Source: Chitinophaga terrae (ex Kim and Jung 2007) (lineage in GTDB: Bacteria > Bacteroidota > Bacteroidia > Chitinophagales > Chitinophagaceae). From it: a stretch of DNA of 64,000 bases. The stretch lies in the NCBI RefSeq assembly GCF_900107795.1, contig NZ_FNRL01000020.1, positions 1 through 64,000 of the forward strand, written 5' to 3'. The translations under genes were made by a program, and so were the position numbers. Below the pieces are notes generated by a model. The model was not told the origin of the DNA, ran no database searches, and saw only the letters and a program-made list of their open reading frames with translations. Positions 1 through 8,554 of the stretch are shown here, in pieces. Within the stretch, counting starts at the first letter, position 1. Each line of letters starts with the position of its first letter.

Positions 1-315
1 GGGCTTCAAAGCTTTTTTGCAATGACCTCCTTTGCCGCCTCCAAATCAAGGGCAAGATCAGCGTACATCCGCTTAAGCTTGCGGTTCTCTTCCTCCAGTT
101 CCTTTACGCGTTTCAGCTCGCTGCCCTCAAGGCCACCGTATCGCTGCCGCCATTTGTAAAATGAGGCCGGACTAACTCCGTGTTCGCGCGTAATCTCCTG
201 AACACTTTTACCCGCCTCGAATTCCTTAAGAATCTTACTGATCTGCTCCGGGTTGAATCGTTTACCTTTCATAATACACTGTTAAAGTTATCAATCATTT
301 TTCTATTCTCTAACA
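1..315 (-). mobile_element. IS3-family insertion sequence, orfA end only
   Basis: The left edge of the window holds one end of an insertion sequence transcribed leftward. Seen: an IS3-type orfA followed at its 3' end by the slippery heptamer AAAAAAG (minus strand, positions 18-12), in the A_AAA_AAG register used for -1 frameshifting into orfB. orfB itself would lie outside the window. The outer end is not defined experimentally. A terminal TG (minus strand TGTTAGAG...) at about 315 fits the TG...CA ends of the family, but the other end is not visible, so the inverted repeat and target duplication cannot be checked. Confidence 0.7.
6..272 (-). CDS. IS3-family transposase OrfA
   Basis: A small 88-residue DNA-binding subunit of an IS3-family transposase (HTH_Tnp_1 type). 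Residues 5-45 form the helix-turn-helix that starts with [18 protein letters not shown] and includes the typical [14 protein letters not shown] segment. Residues 52-80 are a charged leucine-zipper-like coiled coil used for subunit pairing. The length is normal for OrfA of the family. The ORF ends just after an A_AAA_AAG heptamer, so the active OrfAB fusion is expected to arise by -1 frameshifting into an orfB that lies off the left edge. Alone, OrfA binds the IS ends but cannot catalyse transposition. Confidence 0.85.
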   Translation of the reverse strand: MKGKRFNPEQISKILKEFEAGKSVQEITREHGVSPASFYKWRQRYGGLEGSELKRVKELEEENRKLKRMYADLALDLEAAKEVIAKKL

Positions 316-389
316 GTCTTTTTTTAAGGGAAGCTTACACACCCATTAAAACACCCATAACGAAATTTGGCCTATAAAAATTCATATGT

Positions 390-1394
390 ATGGTAACAAA
401 AAAAATTAACTTGGGAAGCGAAGGCTTAGTTGTTCCGATCATAGGCTTGGGTTGTATGGGGATGACAGGTTTTGAAGAAGGAAATATGTATGGAGAGGCC
501 GATGAGCAGGAAGCTATTGCCACAATTCACCGATCGCTGGAATTAGGCGGAAATTTCCTGGATACCGCGGATTTGTACGGCCCTTTGAAAAATGAGCAGT
601 TGATCGCTAAAGCAATAAATGGTAATAGGAGTAAATATATTATAGCCACGAAATTCGGTTGGGAAATAGATGATAACAACAAAGTGACCTGGGCTATTAA
701 TGGTAAAAAAGAATATGTGAAAACAGCGGTGGAACGTTCTCTTAAAAATCTTGATACCGATTATATTGATTTGTATTATATGCACAGGCTTGATAAGAAC
801 ACTCCCATCGAAGAAACCATTGAAGCAATGAGCAAGCTGGTAAAGGAAGGAAAAGTAGGGTATCTCGGCCTATCAGAAGTATCTTCAGAAACCATAAGAA
901 GAGCTCATGCAGTTCACCCGATTACTGCTGTACAAAGTGAATATTCGTTGTTTGAGCGTACAACAGAAGAACGTGGCATACAGAATACTTTAAAGGAACT
1001 TGGGATAGGTTTTGTTGCGTATTCCCCCTTAGGTCGCGGCTTTTTGTCCGGACAGATCCGAACCATAGACGACTTACCTGAAAATGATTTTCGCCGGGCG
1101 ATTCCCCGTTTCCAGGAAGCTCATTTTTACAAGAACCTTGAGCTGGTTAAAGCAATTGAGGCAATGGCCGAAGAGAAAAAAGTAACGGCATCACAGTTGG
1201 CGCTGGCCTGGATCATAAATAAAGGCATTGTACCTATTCCCGGCACTAAACGGAGAAAATATCTGGAACAGAACATTGCAGCCACCGAAATTGTATTAAG
1301 CGAGGCTGATATGTCGAAACTCGAAAGTATTGTGCCGTTGGGTACCGATACTGGTGACCCGTACGACGAGTTTAGCATGGGACTTATTGATTAG
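390..1394 (+). CDS. Aldo/keto reductase
   Basis: A cytoplasmic NADPH-dependent oxidoreductase of the aldo/keto reductase superfamily (334 residues, full length), probably reducing aldehydes or ketones; the substrate is unknown. The family's catalytic tetrad is visible as D58 and Y63 (FLDTADLYG), K88 (ATKFGW) and H132 (YMHR). Near the C-terminus IVPIPGTKRRKYLEQN is the NADPH-phosphate-binding segment (PGT-R/K-N). The overall pattern, starting with LGLGCMGM-like text, is closest to the AKR13/YakC-like group. An AraC-family regulator follows 69 bp downstream on the same strand, an arrangement often seen for stress-inducible reductases. The start lies about 75 bp from the presumed end of an IS element, so its natural promoter region may have been altered. 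Confidence 0.9.
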   Translation: MVTKKINLGSEGLVVPIIGLGCMGMTGFEEGNMYGEADEQEAIATIHRSLELGGNFLDTADLYGPLKNEQLIAKAINGNRSKYIIATKFGWEIDDNNKVTWAINGKKEYVKTAVERSLKNLDTDYIDLYYMHRLDKNTPIEETIEAMSKLVKEGKVGYLGLSEVSSETIRRAHAVHPITAVQSEYSLFERTTEERGIQNTLKELGIGFVAYSPLGRGFLSGQIRTIDDLPENDFRRAIPRFQEAHFYKNLELVKAIEAMAEEKKVTASQLALAWIINKGIVPIPGTKRRKYLEQNIAATEIVLSEADMSKLESIVPLGTDTGDPYDEFSMGLID

Positions 1395-1404
1395 CCTTTT
1401 CGTA

Positions 1405-1429
1405 CGGTTGCATTGTTAAAATGCAACCG
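1405..1429. other. Perfect inverted repeat between reductase and AraC gene
   Basis: A 9-bp perfect stem, CGGTTGCAT (1405-1413) and ATGCAACCG (1421-1429), with a 7-nt loop TGTTAAA. It lies 11 bp after the reductase stop codon and 34 bp before the AraC gene. No T-run follows on either strand, so it is a weak candidate for an intrinsic terminator and may instead be an mRNA-stabilising hairpin or a regulator-binding dyad. Confidence 0.45.
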
Positions 1430-1463
1430 CTACCTTTCACATTAAAATGTTTGAATCAGTGTT

Positions 1464-2360
1464 ATGAACGTCATTGGATCAATTTCAGAATTTCACCGGT
1501 TACTTTCTTTGCCGGAGCCACGCCATCCATTGGTAAGTGTAATTAACCTTGCCGAAAGCATTTTCCTGGAAGATGATGTATGGAAAGGTTTTGTGAATAA
1601 ATTTTATTGTGTTGCCCTCAAAAGGGAAGCCAGGGGGAAAATACGATATGGTCAGCAACATTATGATTACGACAAAGGTGTTCTGAGCTTTACCGCACCT
1701 AATCAGGTCCAATACCTGGATCTCAACAACATGGAATGCGGATCCGGTTACCTGCTTATTTTCCATCCCGACTTTTTACTGGCCCATCCTTTAGCAAGTA
1801 CTATCAACGATTATAACTTCTTCTCTTATGCTGTAAATGAAGCACTGCATCTGTCTGCCGAAGAAGAAGATGATCTTATTGCAATATTGAACAAGATCGA
1901 TAAAGAATGCCTGCATATAGATAAATATACCCAGGAAATTATCCTGTCGCAGATTGAGTTGTTGCTCAAATATTCCAATCGGTTTTACGAGCGGCAGTTT
2001 ATCACGCGAAAAAACCACAATAATCAGCTGCTTGCTAAATTTGAACGCCTGCTTGATGAGTATTTTGACAACAACACGGCAACGCAACCAGAACTACTAA
2101 CAGTACAACGTATAGCCGAACTCATGAACCTCTCTCCAAACTACCTGAGCGATCTGTTACGCATGCATACAGGGCAAAACACGCAACAACATATACATGA
2201 GAAGTTGATTGAAAAGGCAAAGGAAAAACTGTCGACTACCAATTTATCGGTAAGCGAAATTGCTTATGCATTGGGCTTTGAACACGCGCAGTCGTTCAGT
2301 ACTTTATTTAAGAAGAAAACCAGTTTGTCGCCTCTTCAATTCCGGCAGGCCTTTAATTAA
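1464..2360 (+). CDS. AraC-family transcriptional regulator
   Basis: A DNA-binding regulator (298 residues). The C-terminal 100 residues carry two helix-turn-helix motifs of the AraC/HTH_18 type: the first in IAELMNLSPNYLSDLLRMHTG, the second in VSEIAYALGFEHAQSFSTLFKKKTS with the family's xxPLQFRQ ending. The N-terminal 170 residues look like an effector-binding cupin-like domain and contain no membrane segment. The gene follows the aldo/keto reductase on the same strand and is a likely regulator of it, which is inferred from position only. Confidence 0.88.
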   Translation: MNVIGSISEFHRLLSLPEPRHPLVSVINLAESIFLEDDVWKGFVNKFYCVALKREARGKIRYGQQHYDYDKGVLSFTAPNQVQYLDLNNMECGSGYLLIFHPDFLLAHPLASTINDYNFFSYAVNEALHLSAEEEDDLIAILNKIDKECLHIDKYTQEIILSQIELLLKYSNRFYERQFITRKNHNNQLLAKFERLLDEYFDNNTATQPELLTVQRIAELMNLSPNYLSDLLRMHTGQNTQQHIHEKLIEKAKEKLSTTNLSVSEIAYALGFEHAQSFSTLFKKKTSLSPLQFRQAFN

Positions 2361-2405
2361 TTAATTAATAAATGCAATACAAAAGTTTCTAAACCATAAC
2401 TCCCC

Positions 2406-3044
2406 ATGAACTCTACAGACAAAATACTCCATTGCTACAACCAGGTAGCCGAAGACTATGCCATCGAACGTTGGGACGAACTATCCAGGAAACGCATTGA
2501 TCAACTGCTGCTAAAAGAGTTCGCATCTGTCAATAAAGACAAAGGACCGTGCGCCGATTTCGGCTGCGGCCCCGGACAAACAACAAAATTCCTGTACGAT
2601 AATGGTTTGGAGAACATTGTCGGTATCGACCTGTCGCCAGCCATGGTGAAGGTAGCGCAGCGGCTTTCTCCTCACATTAAATTTGAAACAGGCGATCTGT
2701 TGAACATCGCTTTTCCTTCCGGGTACCTGGGCAGTGCGTTGGCCTTCTATGCAATCGTTCATTTTAACCACAACCAGATCCGGACCTGTTTTACAGAAAT
2801 AAACCGGGTGCTGAAAACAGGAGGTGATTTCCTGTTCTCCTATCATGCAGGAGATGAAGTTGTGCATTTCGACAAGGCACATGACAAGGAAATTGATATT
2901 GACCTGTTTTTCTTTAAAACAGAGGATATTGTACAATTATTGAAGGAAACCGGTTTTAAAGTTATTGACGCCATAGAAAGGCGTCCGAATGAGGAAATGG
3001 AATATCCTACCAGGCGGGCTTATGTTTGGGCGGAGAAAAGATGA
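2406..3044 (+). CDS. Class I SAM-dependent methyltransferase
   Basis: A cytoplasmic methyltransferase of 212 residues with the Rossmann-like SAM-binding fold. Motif I is DFGCGPGQTT at residues 51-60. The acidic residue that binds the SAM ribose is in VGIDLSPAMV (about 74-83), and motif II/III lies around FYAIVHFN and the INRVLKTGGDFLFSYH segment typical of Methyltransf_11/25 enzymes. The methyl acceptor cannot be told from sequence. It starts 45 bp after the AraC gene in the same direction and may be cotranscribed. It ends tail-to-tail with another AraC-family gene. Confidence 0.85.
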   Translation: MNSTDKILHCYNQVAEDYAIERWDELSRKRIDQLLLKEFASVNKDKGPCADFGCGPGQTTKFLYDNGLENIVGIDLSPAMVKVAQRLSPHIKFETGDLLNIAFPSGYLGSALAFYAIVHFNHNQIRTCFTEINRVLKTGGDFLFSYHAGDEVVHFDKAHDKEIDIDLFFFKTEDIVQLLKETGFKVIDAIERRPNEEMEYPTRRAYVWAEKR

Positions 3045-3109
3045 TGTATCTTCCCGGCATCTCCTTATTAATTTCATCTCCTGAAAATCATCTCCCGTTA
3101 ATCAATTCC

Positions 3110-4009
3110 TCATCCTACTCTCTTCAACAACTGTTTGCTGTATTTCATTTTATACTCTTTTGGCGTACAGCCTTTATGCCTTTTAAATAGTTTATTGAAG
3201 TTAGCCATGTTATTGAAGCCGCAATGATAGGCTATTTCCGCAATGGTCAGCTGGGTGGTGACCAGCATCCTCGTAACGTGACCCAGGCGGAGCTCCACCA
3301 GGTTTTCTGTAAACGTCATCCCGGTTTGGGCCTTCATAAACCGGCTGAACGAGGCCTCCGACATATGCAGTACCCTCGCAATATCCGTCAGGGCAATGGC
3401 GCTTCCATAATGCCGGTTCATATATTCAAAGGCCCGTTCCAACTGCCCGCTGTCGGGGCTGACTTCTTCTCTTTTAAACAATACACTGGAAAGCAGGGTG
3501 CTGTTGCCAGCCACGGCAAGTTCCTGCAACAATAACAGCAAACCAATAAAAGCCTCGAAGCCCCTGGTCTTTTGCAACTTTACTAACCGCCTGTACACCG
3601 TTTCGGCAAGCGTCGGCGTAAACATGATACCCCTGCCCGCGTTTTCCAACAGCTTCCGGATATTATGTAACTGATCTTTATACAGGAAATCGTCTGAAAA
3701 CAGATCCTTCCTGAATTGCAGGGTTACTTCCAGGGCGTCGTCGTCCAGGTCGCCCTGCGTAAACCAGCCATGTGGGAGGTCCGGGCCCACCATCACCAGC
3801 TCGGCATGCCCGATATAACCAATATGGTCGCCTATGATCCTTTGTATACCCGCTCCTCCCAGCACCAGGTTTAACTCATATTCTTCATGGGTATGCAGCG
3901 GGAAGGTAAACTGTTTCTTATGGCGGAAATAAATAGAGAAACTTTCATGTTCGCTGATGGAGGTGATCTCGCGCAGCACCTTTTTCTGGAAAATAGTTGC
4001 GTTCAACAT
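3110..4009 (-). CDS. AraC-family transcriptional regulator with cupin domain
   Basis: A 299-residue one-component regulator. The N-terminal half has a sugar-sensing cupin-like fold with the FPLHTHEEYELNLVLGG segment, typical of AraC regulators that bind a small molecule in the cytoplasm. Two helix-turn-helix motifs fill the C-terminal third (TDIARVLHMSEASFSRFMKAQTG, and IAEIAYHCGFNNMANFNKLFKRHKG followed by TPKEYK). It is divergent from the hybrid two-component system of the adjacent PUL, with a 234-bp gap, so it may take part in controlling that locus or act on genes elsewhere. No membrane segment is present. Confidence 0.88.
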   Translation of the reverse strand: MLNATIFQKKVLREITSISEHESFSIYFRHKKQFTFPLHTHEEYELNLVLGGAGIQRIIGDHIGYIGHAELVMVGPDLPHGWFTQGDLDDDALEVTLQFRKDLFSDDFLYKDQLHNIRKLLENAGRGIMFTPTLAETVYRRLVKLQKTRGFEAFIGLLLLLQELAVAGNSTLLSSVLFKREEVSPDSGQLERAFEYMNRHYGSAIALTDIARVLHMSEASFSRFMKAQTGMTFTENLVELRLGHVTRMLVTTQLTIAEIAYHCGFNNMANFNKLFKRHKGCTPKEYKMKYSKQLLKRVG

Positions 4010-4155
4010 GGAATTCAGATTTTGTAGCTGCTCAATATTATTTCAGCTGCCCGACTCCCTGTTGAAACCGGGTTCAGGATACTTGAAAAATAGTTCAGAC
4101 AATAAATAATTTATTAATTATCAGTACCTTCAGTATTGATTTTTAAAAAATACCC

Positions 4156-4183
4156 GTGAATATAGGTGAGGTGAATATATTTG
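4156..4183 (+). promoter_or_regulatory. Candidate promoter of hybrid two-component gene
   Basis: The plus strand carries TATATTTG at 4176-4183, which matches the Bacteroidota -7 box TAnnTTTG, 60 bp before the start codon. A 9-bp direct repeat GTGAATATA (4156-4164 and 4171-4179) overlaps it. No good -33 TTG at the usual spacing was found, so the call is tentative. Confidence 0.4.
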
Positions 4184-4243
4184 AGATGACCAGGTAATCA
4201 GAAAGCTATTTTATCAACCAGCTCAATTCCACGGGAGAGTATA

Positions 4244-7200
4244 ATGAGACCAAGCGTGTGTATGCCTGCTTTTTTGCGGATCAGTGTCCTGATATTTATG
4301 ATATTTGTGGGAGCGCCGCTTGCGGCGTCGGGGCAATCATCGAACTTTAATATATACAGCATTTCTACAGACAATGGGTTGCCGACCAACGACTACCAGA
4401 AGATCTACTACGATTCAAAAGGTTTTCTGTGGCTGGCCTCTTTCGATGGTTTGTTTCGCTGGGATGGTTATTCCATTACCAAATATCTGCACCGGGAAAA
4501 CGATTCCCTGACCTTAAATAACAATATTGTCTATTCCATTTTCGAAGACAGTCATCAGCGGCTGTGGATCGGTACCATTGATGGACTGAACTGCTATGAC
4601 CCTGCCAGGAACGTGTTCCGGCGCATTCCATTGAACGGGGCAAACGATAAGATCCCTGTCAACGCCATCCTGGAAGACGACGATCATCAACTCTGGCTCG
4701 GAACCTCCAATGGCCTGTGCCGCTTTGATGCAGCACTGCAGAAAGCCACATGGTATGCAGGCCATGGCGATGAAAATATTATCTTCTGCCTGGCGCAGGG
4801 GCCCGATCATACTCTCTGGGCCGGTACATTTAATAAGGGAATTGTTCGCTTCAATACCCGTACTCACCGGTTCAATTACCTCCGTAACAGTCCTGGCACC
4901 CCTGAAATGCTACCCAGCAACAAGATTCAATGCATCCTTATCGACAAACAGCAGAGGGTTTGGGTTGGAACGGAAGACAGGGGGATTGCGGTGCTGGATC
5001 TCCAGGGCCGCCGGAAGGCCAGTTTTGATGGCATCAGCAGGCAATCTCTTTCTGCGCACAGCAACATCCGCTGTTTGTATGAAGACAAGGCTGGCGCCAT
5101 CTGGATCGGCATTGGGCGCGAACCCTTATGCTTTGTGCGGGATAATGAACTGGCGCCGGCCACCATCAGCTATACCCTCCAGAATGGCAATCTGCCCTTA
5201 GCTTCCATTACCTCTATCACGGAAGACGACTTTGGCAACACCTGGTTCGCGACCGGCGGCAACGGCATTTTCAGCACCAATAAAAACAAGAATCATTTTA
5301 CCAACCTGCTGGCCAGTACTGCCGCGCTGCCGGGCCTTGTGACCACCGTGGTAAGTGCCGTTCATGAAAGCCGCGACGGAACTATCTGGATAGGCACCGC
5401 CGGAAACGGGTTGGTGCGCTATAATATAAAAGGAAATACCCGCCCGCTGCAGCAAACGCCGTTGTTCGGCAACCTGGCCATCAACGATATACAGGAAGAC
5501 AAAAATGGAGATCTCTGGATTGCTACCTGGGCCGAAGGTCTTATCCGGTACACGCCGGGCAACGGACAGGTACAACGATATTACCATCAACCCAGCGATT
5601 CAAATTCTTTGATCAATAACGATGTAAAGGCCCTGTTGCCAGACGACAGCCTGTTATGGATAGGCACCCATGGCGAAGGACTGACGGTTTATCATCTCAG
5701 CAAAGGCACATTCACGAACTACCGGAATAACCATTCCTTCCCGTTTAATATGCAATTGCCCGCCTGGGTAAATCATATCTTTAAAGACCACCGGAACAGG
5801 ATCTGGATCAGTACCTACAGCGGGCTTTTTCGCTGGGACCGGAAAAAGTTTGTACAATTCAGCCATAATGCCGACAGCAGCAGCATCAACAGCAATTCAG
5901 TGAATATGGTCTGTTCCGACAGCAACGGGAATATATGGATAGTCACCGAACAAGGGTTAGACCGGTTCGATGAGCAAACGCAAAGCTTCATTCACCTGAA
6001 TCAGCAGTATGAACTGCCTGCCTATATGAAATCCATTGTCTGCGATTTGCAGGATAACCTCTGGTTGGGAACAAACGAAGGCCTCATATTTTTTCAACCA
6101 GCCACCCATAAACTGCTGCGATATGATAAGAACGATGGTTTGCCGGAAAAGACCTTCTTCCAGAAAGCAGCCATCAGGTCGAACGATGGAACCTTATATT
6201 TTGGCGGCCCCAAGGGATTAAGCGGCTTCAATCCGGCTACCATTACGGCGCTGGAACTACCTGCCAGGTTTTACTTCAGCCACCTGTATGTGCTCGGAGA
6301 GGAGCAGCAACCAGGGAAGGCGAATAGTATACTTAGCCGTAGCCTGCACCTGACCGATACCATTACGCTTACCCAGAAGCAGTCTTTTTTTACGATAGAA
6401 TTTGCCGCCATTAACCTGTATGCACCGCAGAAGATCAGGTACAGCTACAAATTGCTCAACCAGTTTTCTGACTGGATCAATGTGGTGGACGAACGAAAAA
6501 TTTCGTTTGCCCACTTGCCCCCGGGGATATACGAACTGCAGGTGCGATGCACGGATATCAACGGCAACTGGCTTCCTCCCGCAAAGGGGCTTACTATACA
6601 TATTCTGCCTTACTGGTGGCAAACATGGTGGTTTAAAGTATTGGCCATACTGGCAATCATTATCGGTATCACAGGCATGTTTTACTGGCGGGTGGCCAGC
6701 GTGAAGAAAAGAAACCGTCAACTGACGGCGGAAGTAAAGCGGCAGACCGCGCGCCTGGAGCAGTCTAATGCTTCGCTGGTAGAACAGCACGATAAAATTG
6801 CCCTGCAAAAAGAAAAACTGGAACACTCCTACGCGGAGATACTCCGGCAAACAGATAAGATACTGGAACAGCAACAGCAGATTTCCACGCAGAACAGGGA
6901 ACTGGAAATAGCTGTGCAGCAACTGGAAAAGCTGAATAAGTCCAAAGATTACTTTTTCTCCATACTGGCGCATGACCTGAAAAACCCGGTGGCGGCGCTG
7001 AAAGAACTTTCAGGTTACCTCTATGGTCATATGCCGGAAATAGAAAGCGGCGCCCTGCGGCAGTACCTGAAAAATATGCATAGTTCCTCCGTGCATGTGT
7101 TTGAACTGCTGGTTAACCTGCTAAGCTGGTCTATGTCGCAGTCGCGGCAAATGCAATTGCAGCCTGCCGCCTGTAACGTGGCGGCCATGACAAAGACTAT

Positions 7201-8488
7201 TGCCGCACTGCTGGAACCTGATCTTCATAAGAAAAACATTACCCTTATCAACCAGGTATCAGACTGCTGGATATACGCTGATCCGCAGATGCTGGAAGTC
7301 ATTCTCCGGAACCTGCTGTCCAACGCCCTTAAGTTCACCGATTACGGCGGCCATGTGAAGATCAGCGCCCGTATGGAGGAGCAACAGGGAGTGCTGACGG
7401 TGGAAGATAATGGTATAGGCATGTCCGGCAATACCCTGCAACATCTTTTTGATATAGATAAACAGGAAGTGAGCCGCGGTACAGCAGGCGAGAAGGGGAC
7501 GGGGCTGGGATTGGTGATCGTAAGAGATTTCCTGAACGCCAATAATGGTACTATCAGCGTAAGCAGCGAGGAGGGGAAAGGAAGTACTTTCCGTATCACG
7601 CTTCCGGCGGCCATCCCGGATGAAGATGAAAGTACGAAGGCGGTAGCTGTCCAACAGTCTATCGCGCTATGGCAGGACCTGCCTACAGAGAAATTCATGA
7701 AATTAAAAGGCCGGAAATTGTTGTTGGTGGAAGATAATAAGGAGATGCGCGATTACCTGCGACTGCTGCTTTCGGATATATTCGAAATTTTTGAAGCAGA
7801 AGACGGGCATGCAGGCTACGCCCTCGCCAAAGAAGTGATGCCGGCGCTGGTAATTGCCGACCTGCTGATGCCCGGCATCAACGGCATTGAATTTTGCCGG
7901 CAGCTGAAGGCCGATAGTGCATGCAGCCACATTCCTATCGTTATTCTCACCAGCCAGGAAAGCAGCGTTATGCAGGCATCCGGGTATGAAGCAGGGGCGG
8001 AGGCCTATCTTTCCAAACCGGTAAGCCCCGAATTGCTGGCACAGGTGCTGGTAAATATCCTTGGCAAACAGGATGCAACCTATCAGCGCCTGCGCGAACA
8101 GATATTCAGCGATATGCCGTTGACCGCCGAGCTACAGCAATTATCGGCTGCCGACCAGGAATTCCTCACACAGCTCATACGCCTGGTGGATGCGGAACTG
8201 GGTAACCAGGAACTTGATGCCACGCTGATTGCAAAGAAAATGTATGTTAGCCGAACCCTGTTATACAATAAAGTGAAAATGCTTACCGGGCAAACGGTAC
8301 ATGAATTCATTAAAGCGATCAGGCTGCGAAAGAGCGTACAGCTATTGCTGGAAGGAGATCTGAGCATCAGCCAGATTGCCTTTGAAGTAGGCTTCAACAG
8401 CCATTCCTATTTTAATAAATGTTTCATTCGTCAATATGGCGCAGGCCCAAAAGAGTACCTCAACCGCCGGAAAACAGGTATGAAATAG
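4244..8488 (+). CDS. Hybrid two-component system regulator (Y_Y_Y type)
   Basis: A one-polypeptide sensor/response regulator of 1414 residues that controls polysaccharide utilisation genes in Bacteroidota. In order: a signal peptide (about 1-30); a periplasmic two-bladed propeller array of Reg_prop repeats (about 35-690) with recurring LWIGT/IWIGT strands; the Y_Y_Y domain (about 700-790); a membrane helix near 797-817; a coiled coil (about 825-905); HisKA with phospho-acceptor H910 (LAHDLKNP); HATPase_c with G boxes (GTGLGLVIV); a receiver with D1206 (VIADLLMPG); and a C-terminal AraC-type HTH (about 1310-1410). It senses an oligosaccharide in the periplasm. Its neighbours, a GH-A hydrolase and a convergent susCD/GH26 operon, point to beta-mannan or a related glycan, which is inference from context. 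Confidence 0.93.
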   Translation: MRPSVCMPAFLRISVLIFMIFVGAPLAASGQSSNFNIYSISTDNGLPTNDYQKIYYDSKGFLWLASFDGLFRWDGYSITKYLHRENDSLTLNNNIVYSIFEDSHQRLWIGTIDGLNCYDPARNVFRRIPLNGANDKIPVNAILEDDDHQLWLGTSNGLCRFDAALQKATWYAGHGDENIIFCLAQGPDHTLWAGTFNKGIVRFNTRTHRFNYLRNSPGTPEMLPSNKIQCILIDKQQRVWVGTEDRGIAVLDLQGRRKASFDGISRQSLSAHSNIRCLYEDKAGAIWIGIGREPLCFVRDNELAPATISYTLQNGNLPLASITSITEDDFGNTWFATGGNGIFSTNKNKNHFTNLLASTAALPGLVTTVVSAVHESRDGTIWIGTAGNGLVRYNIKGNTRPLQQTPLFGNLAINDIQEDKNGDLWIATWAEGLIRYTPGNGQVQRYYHQPSDSNSLINNDVKALLPDDSLLWIGTHGEGLTVYHLSKGTFTNYRNNHSFPFNMQLPAWVNHIFKDHRNRIWISTYSGLFRWDRKKFVQFSHNADSSSINSNSVNMVCSDSNGNIWIVTEQGLDRFDEQTQSFIHLNQQYELPAYMKSIVCDLQDNLWLGTNEGLIFFQPATHKLLRYDKNDGLPEKTFFQKAAIRSNDGTLYFGGPKGLSGFNPATITALELPARFYFSHLYVLGEEQQPGKANSILSRSLHLTDTITLTQKQSFFTIEFAAINLYAPQKIRYSYKLLNQFSDWINVVDERKISFAHLPPGIYELQVRCTDINGNWLPPAKGLTIHILPYWWQTWWFKVLAILAIIIGITGMFYWRVASVKKRNRQLTAEVKRQTARLEQSNASLVEQHDKIALQKEKLEHSYAEILRQTDKILEQQQQISTQNRELEIAVQQLEKLNKSKDYFFSILAHDLKNPVAALKELSGYLYGHMPEIESGALRQYLKNMHSSSVHVFELLVNLLSWSMSQSRQMQLQPAACNVAAMTKTIAALLEPDLHKKNITLINQVSDCWIYADPQMLEVILRNLLSNALKFTDYGGHVKISARMEEQQGVLTVEDNGIGMSGNTLQHLFDIDKQEVSRGTAGEKGTGLGLVIVRDFLNANNGTISVSSEEGKGSTFRITLPAAIPDEDESTKAVAVQQSIALWQDLPTEKFMKLKGRKLLLVEDNKEMRDYLRLLLSDIFEIFEAEDGHAGYALAKEVMPALVIADLLMPGINGIEFCRQLKADSACSHIPIVILTSQESSVMQASGYEAGAEAYLSKPVSPELLAQVLVNILGKQDATYQRLREQIFSDMPLTAELQQLSAADQEFLTQLIRLVDAELGNQELDATLIAKKMYVSRTLLYNKVKMLTGQTVHEFIKAIRLRKSVQLLLEGDLSISQIAFEVGFNSHSYFNKCFIRQYGAGPKEYLNRRKTGMK

Positions 8489-8541
8489 GTTAAACATCAT
8501 AAACAGACAATTCAGCATTAATCGCCAGTTGCCTCTGCTGC

Positions 8542-8549
8542 TACCTTTG
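8542..8549 (+). promoter_or_regulatory. Candidate -7 box before GH-A hydrolase
   Basis: TACCTTTG matches TAnnTTTG and lies only 5 bp before the ATG at 8555, implying a very short leader. A TTG lies 10 bp upstream, too close for a standard -33 box, so only the -7 element is supported. Confidence 0.4.
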
Positions 8550-8554
8550 GCAGC

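Noticed and set aside
4156-4179. GTGAATATA direct repeat as operator of the first hybrid regulator
   Set aside because: The spacing is 15 bp, not the 21 bp seen near the fructan genes, and the repeat overlaps the A/T-rich promoter box; noted only as part of the promoter call.
6257-6973. Antisense open frame over the membrane and Y_Y_Y part of the first hybrid regulator
   Set aside because: No start context or domain signal; the opposite strand encodes well-defined domains.
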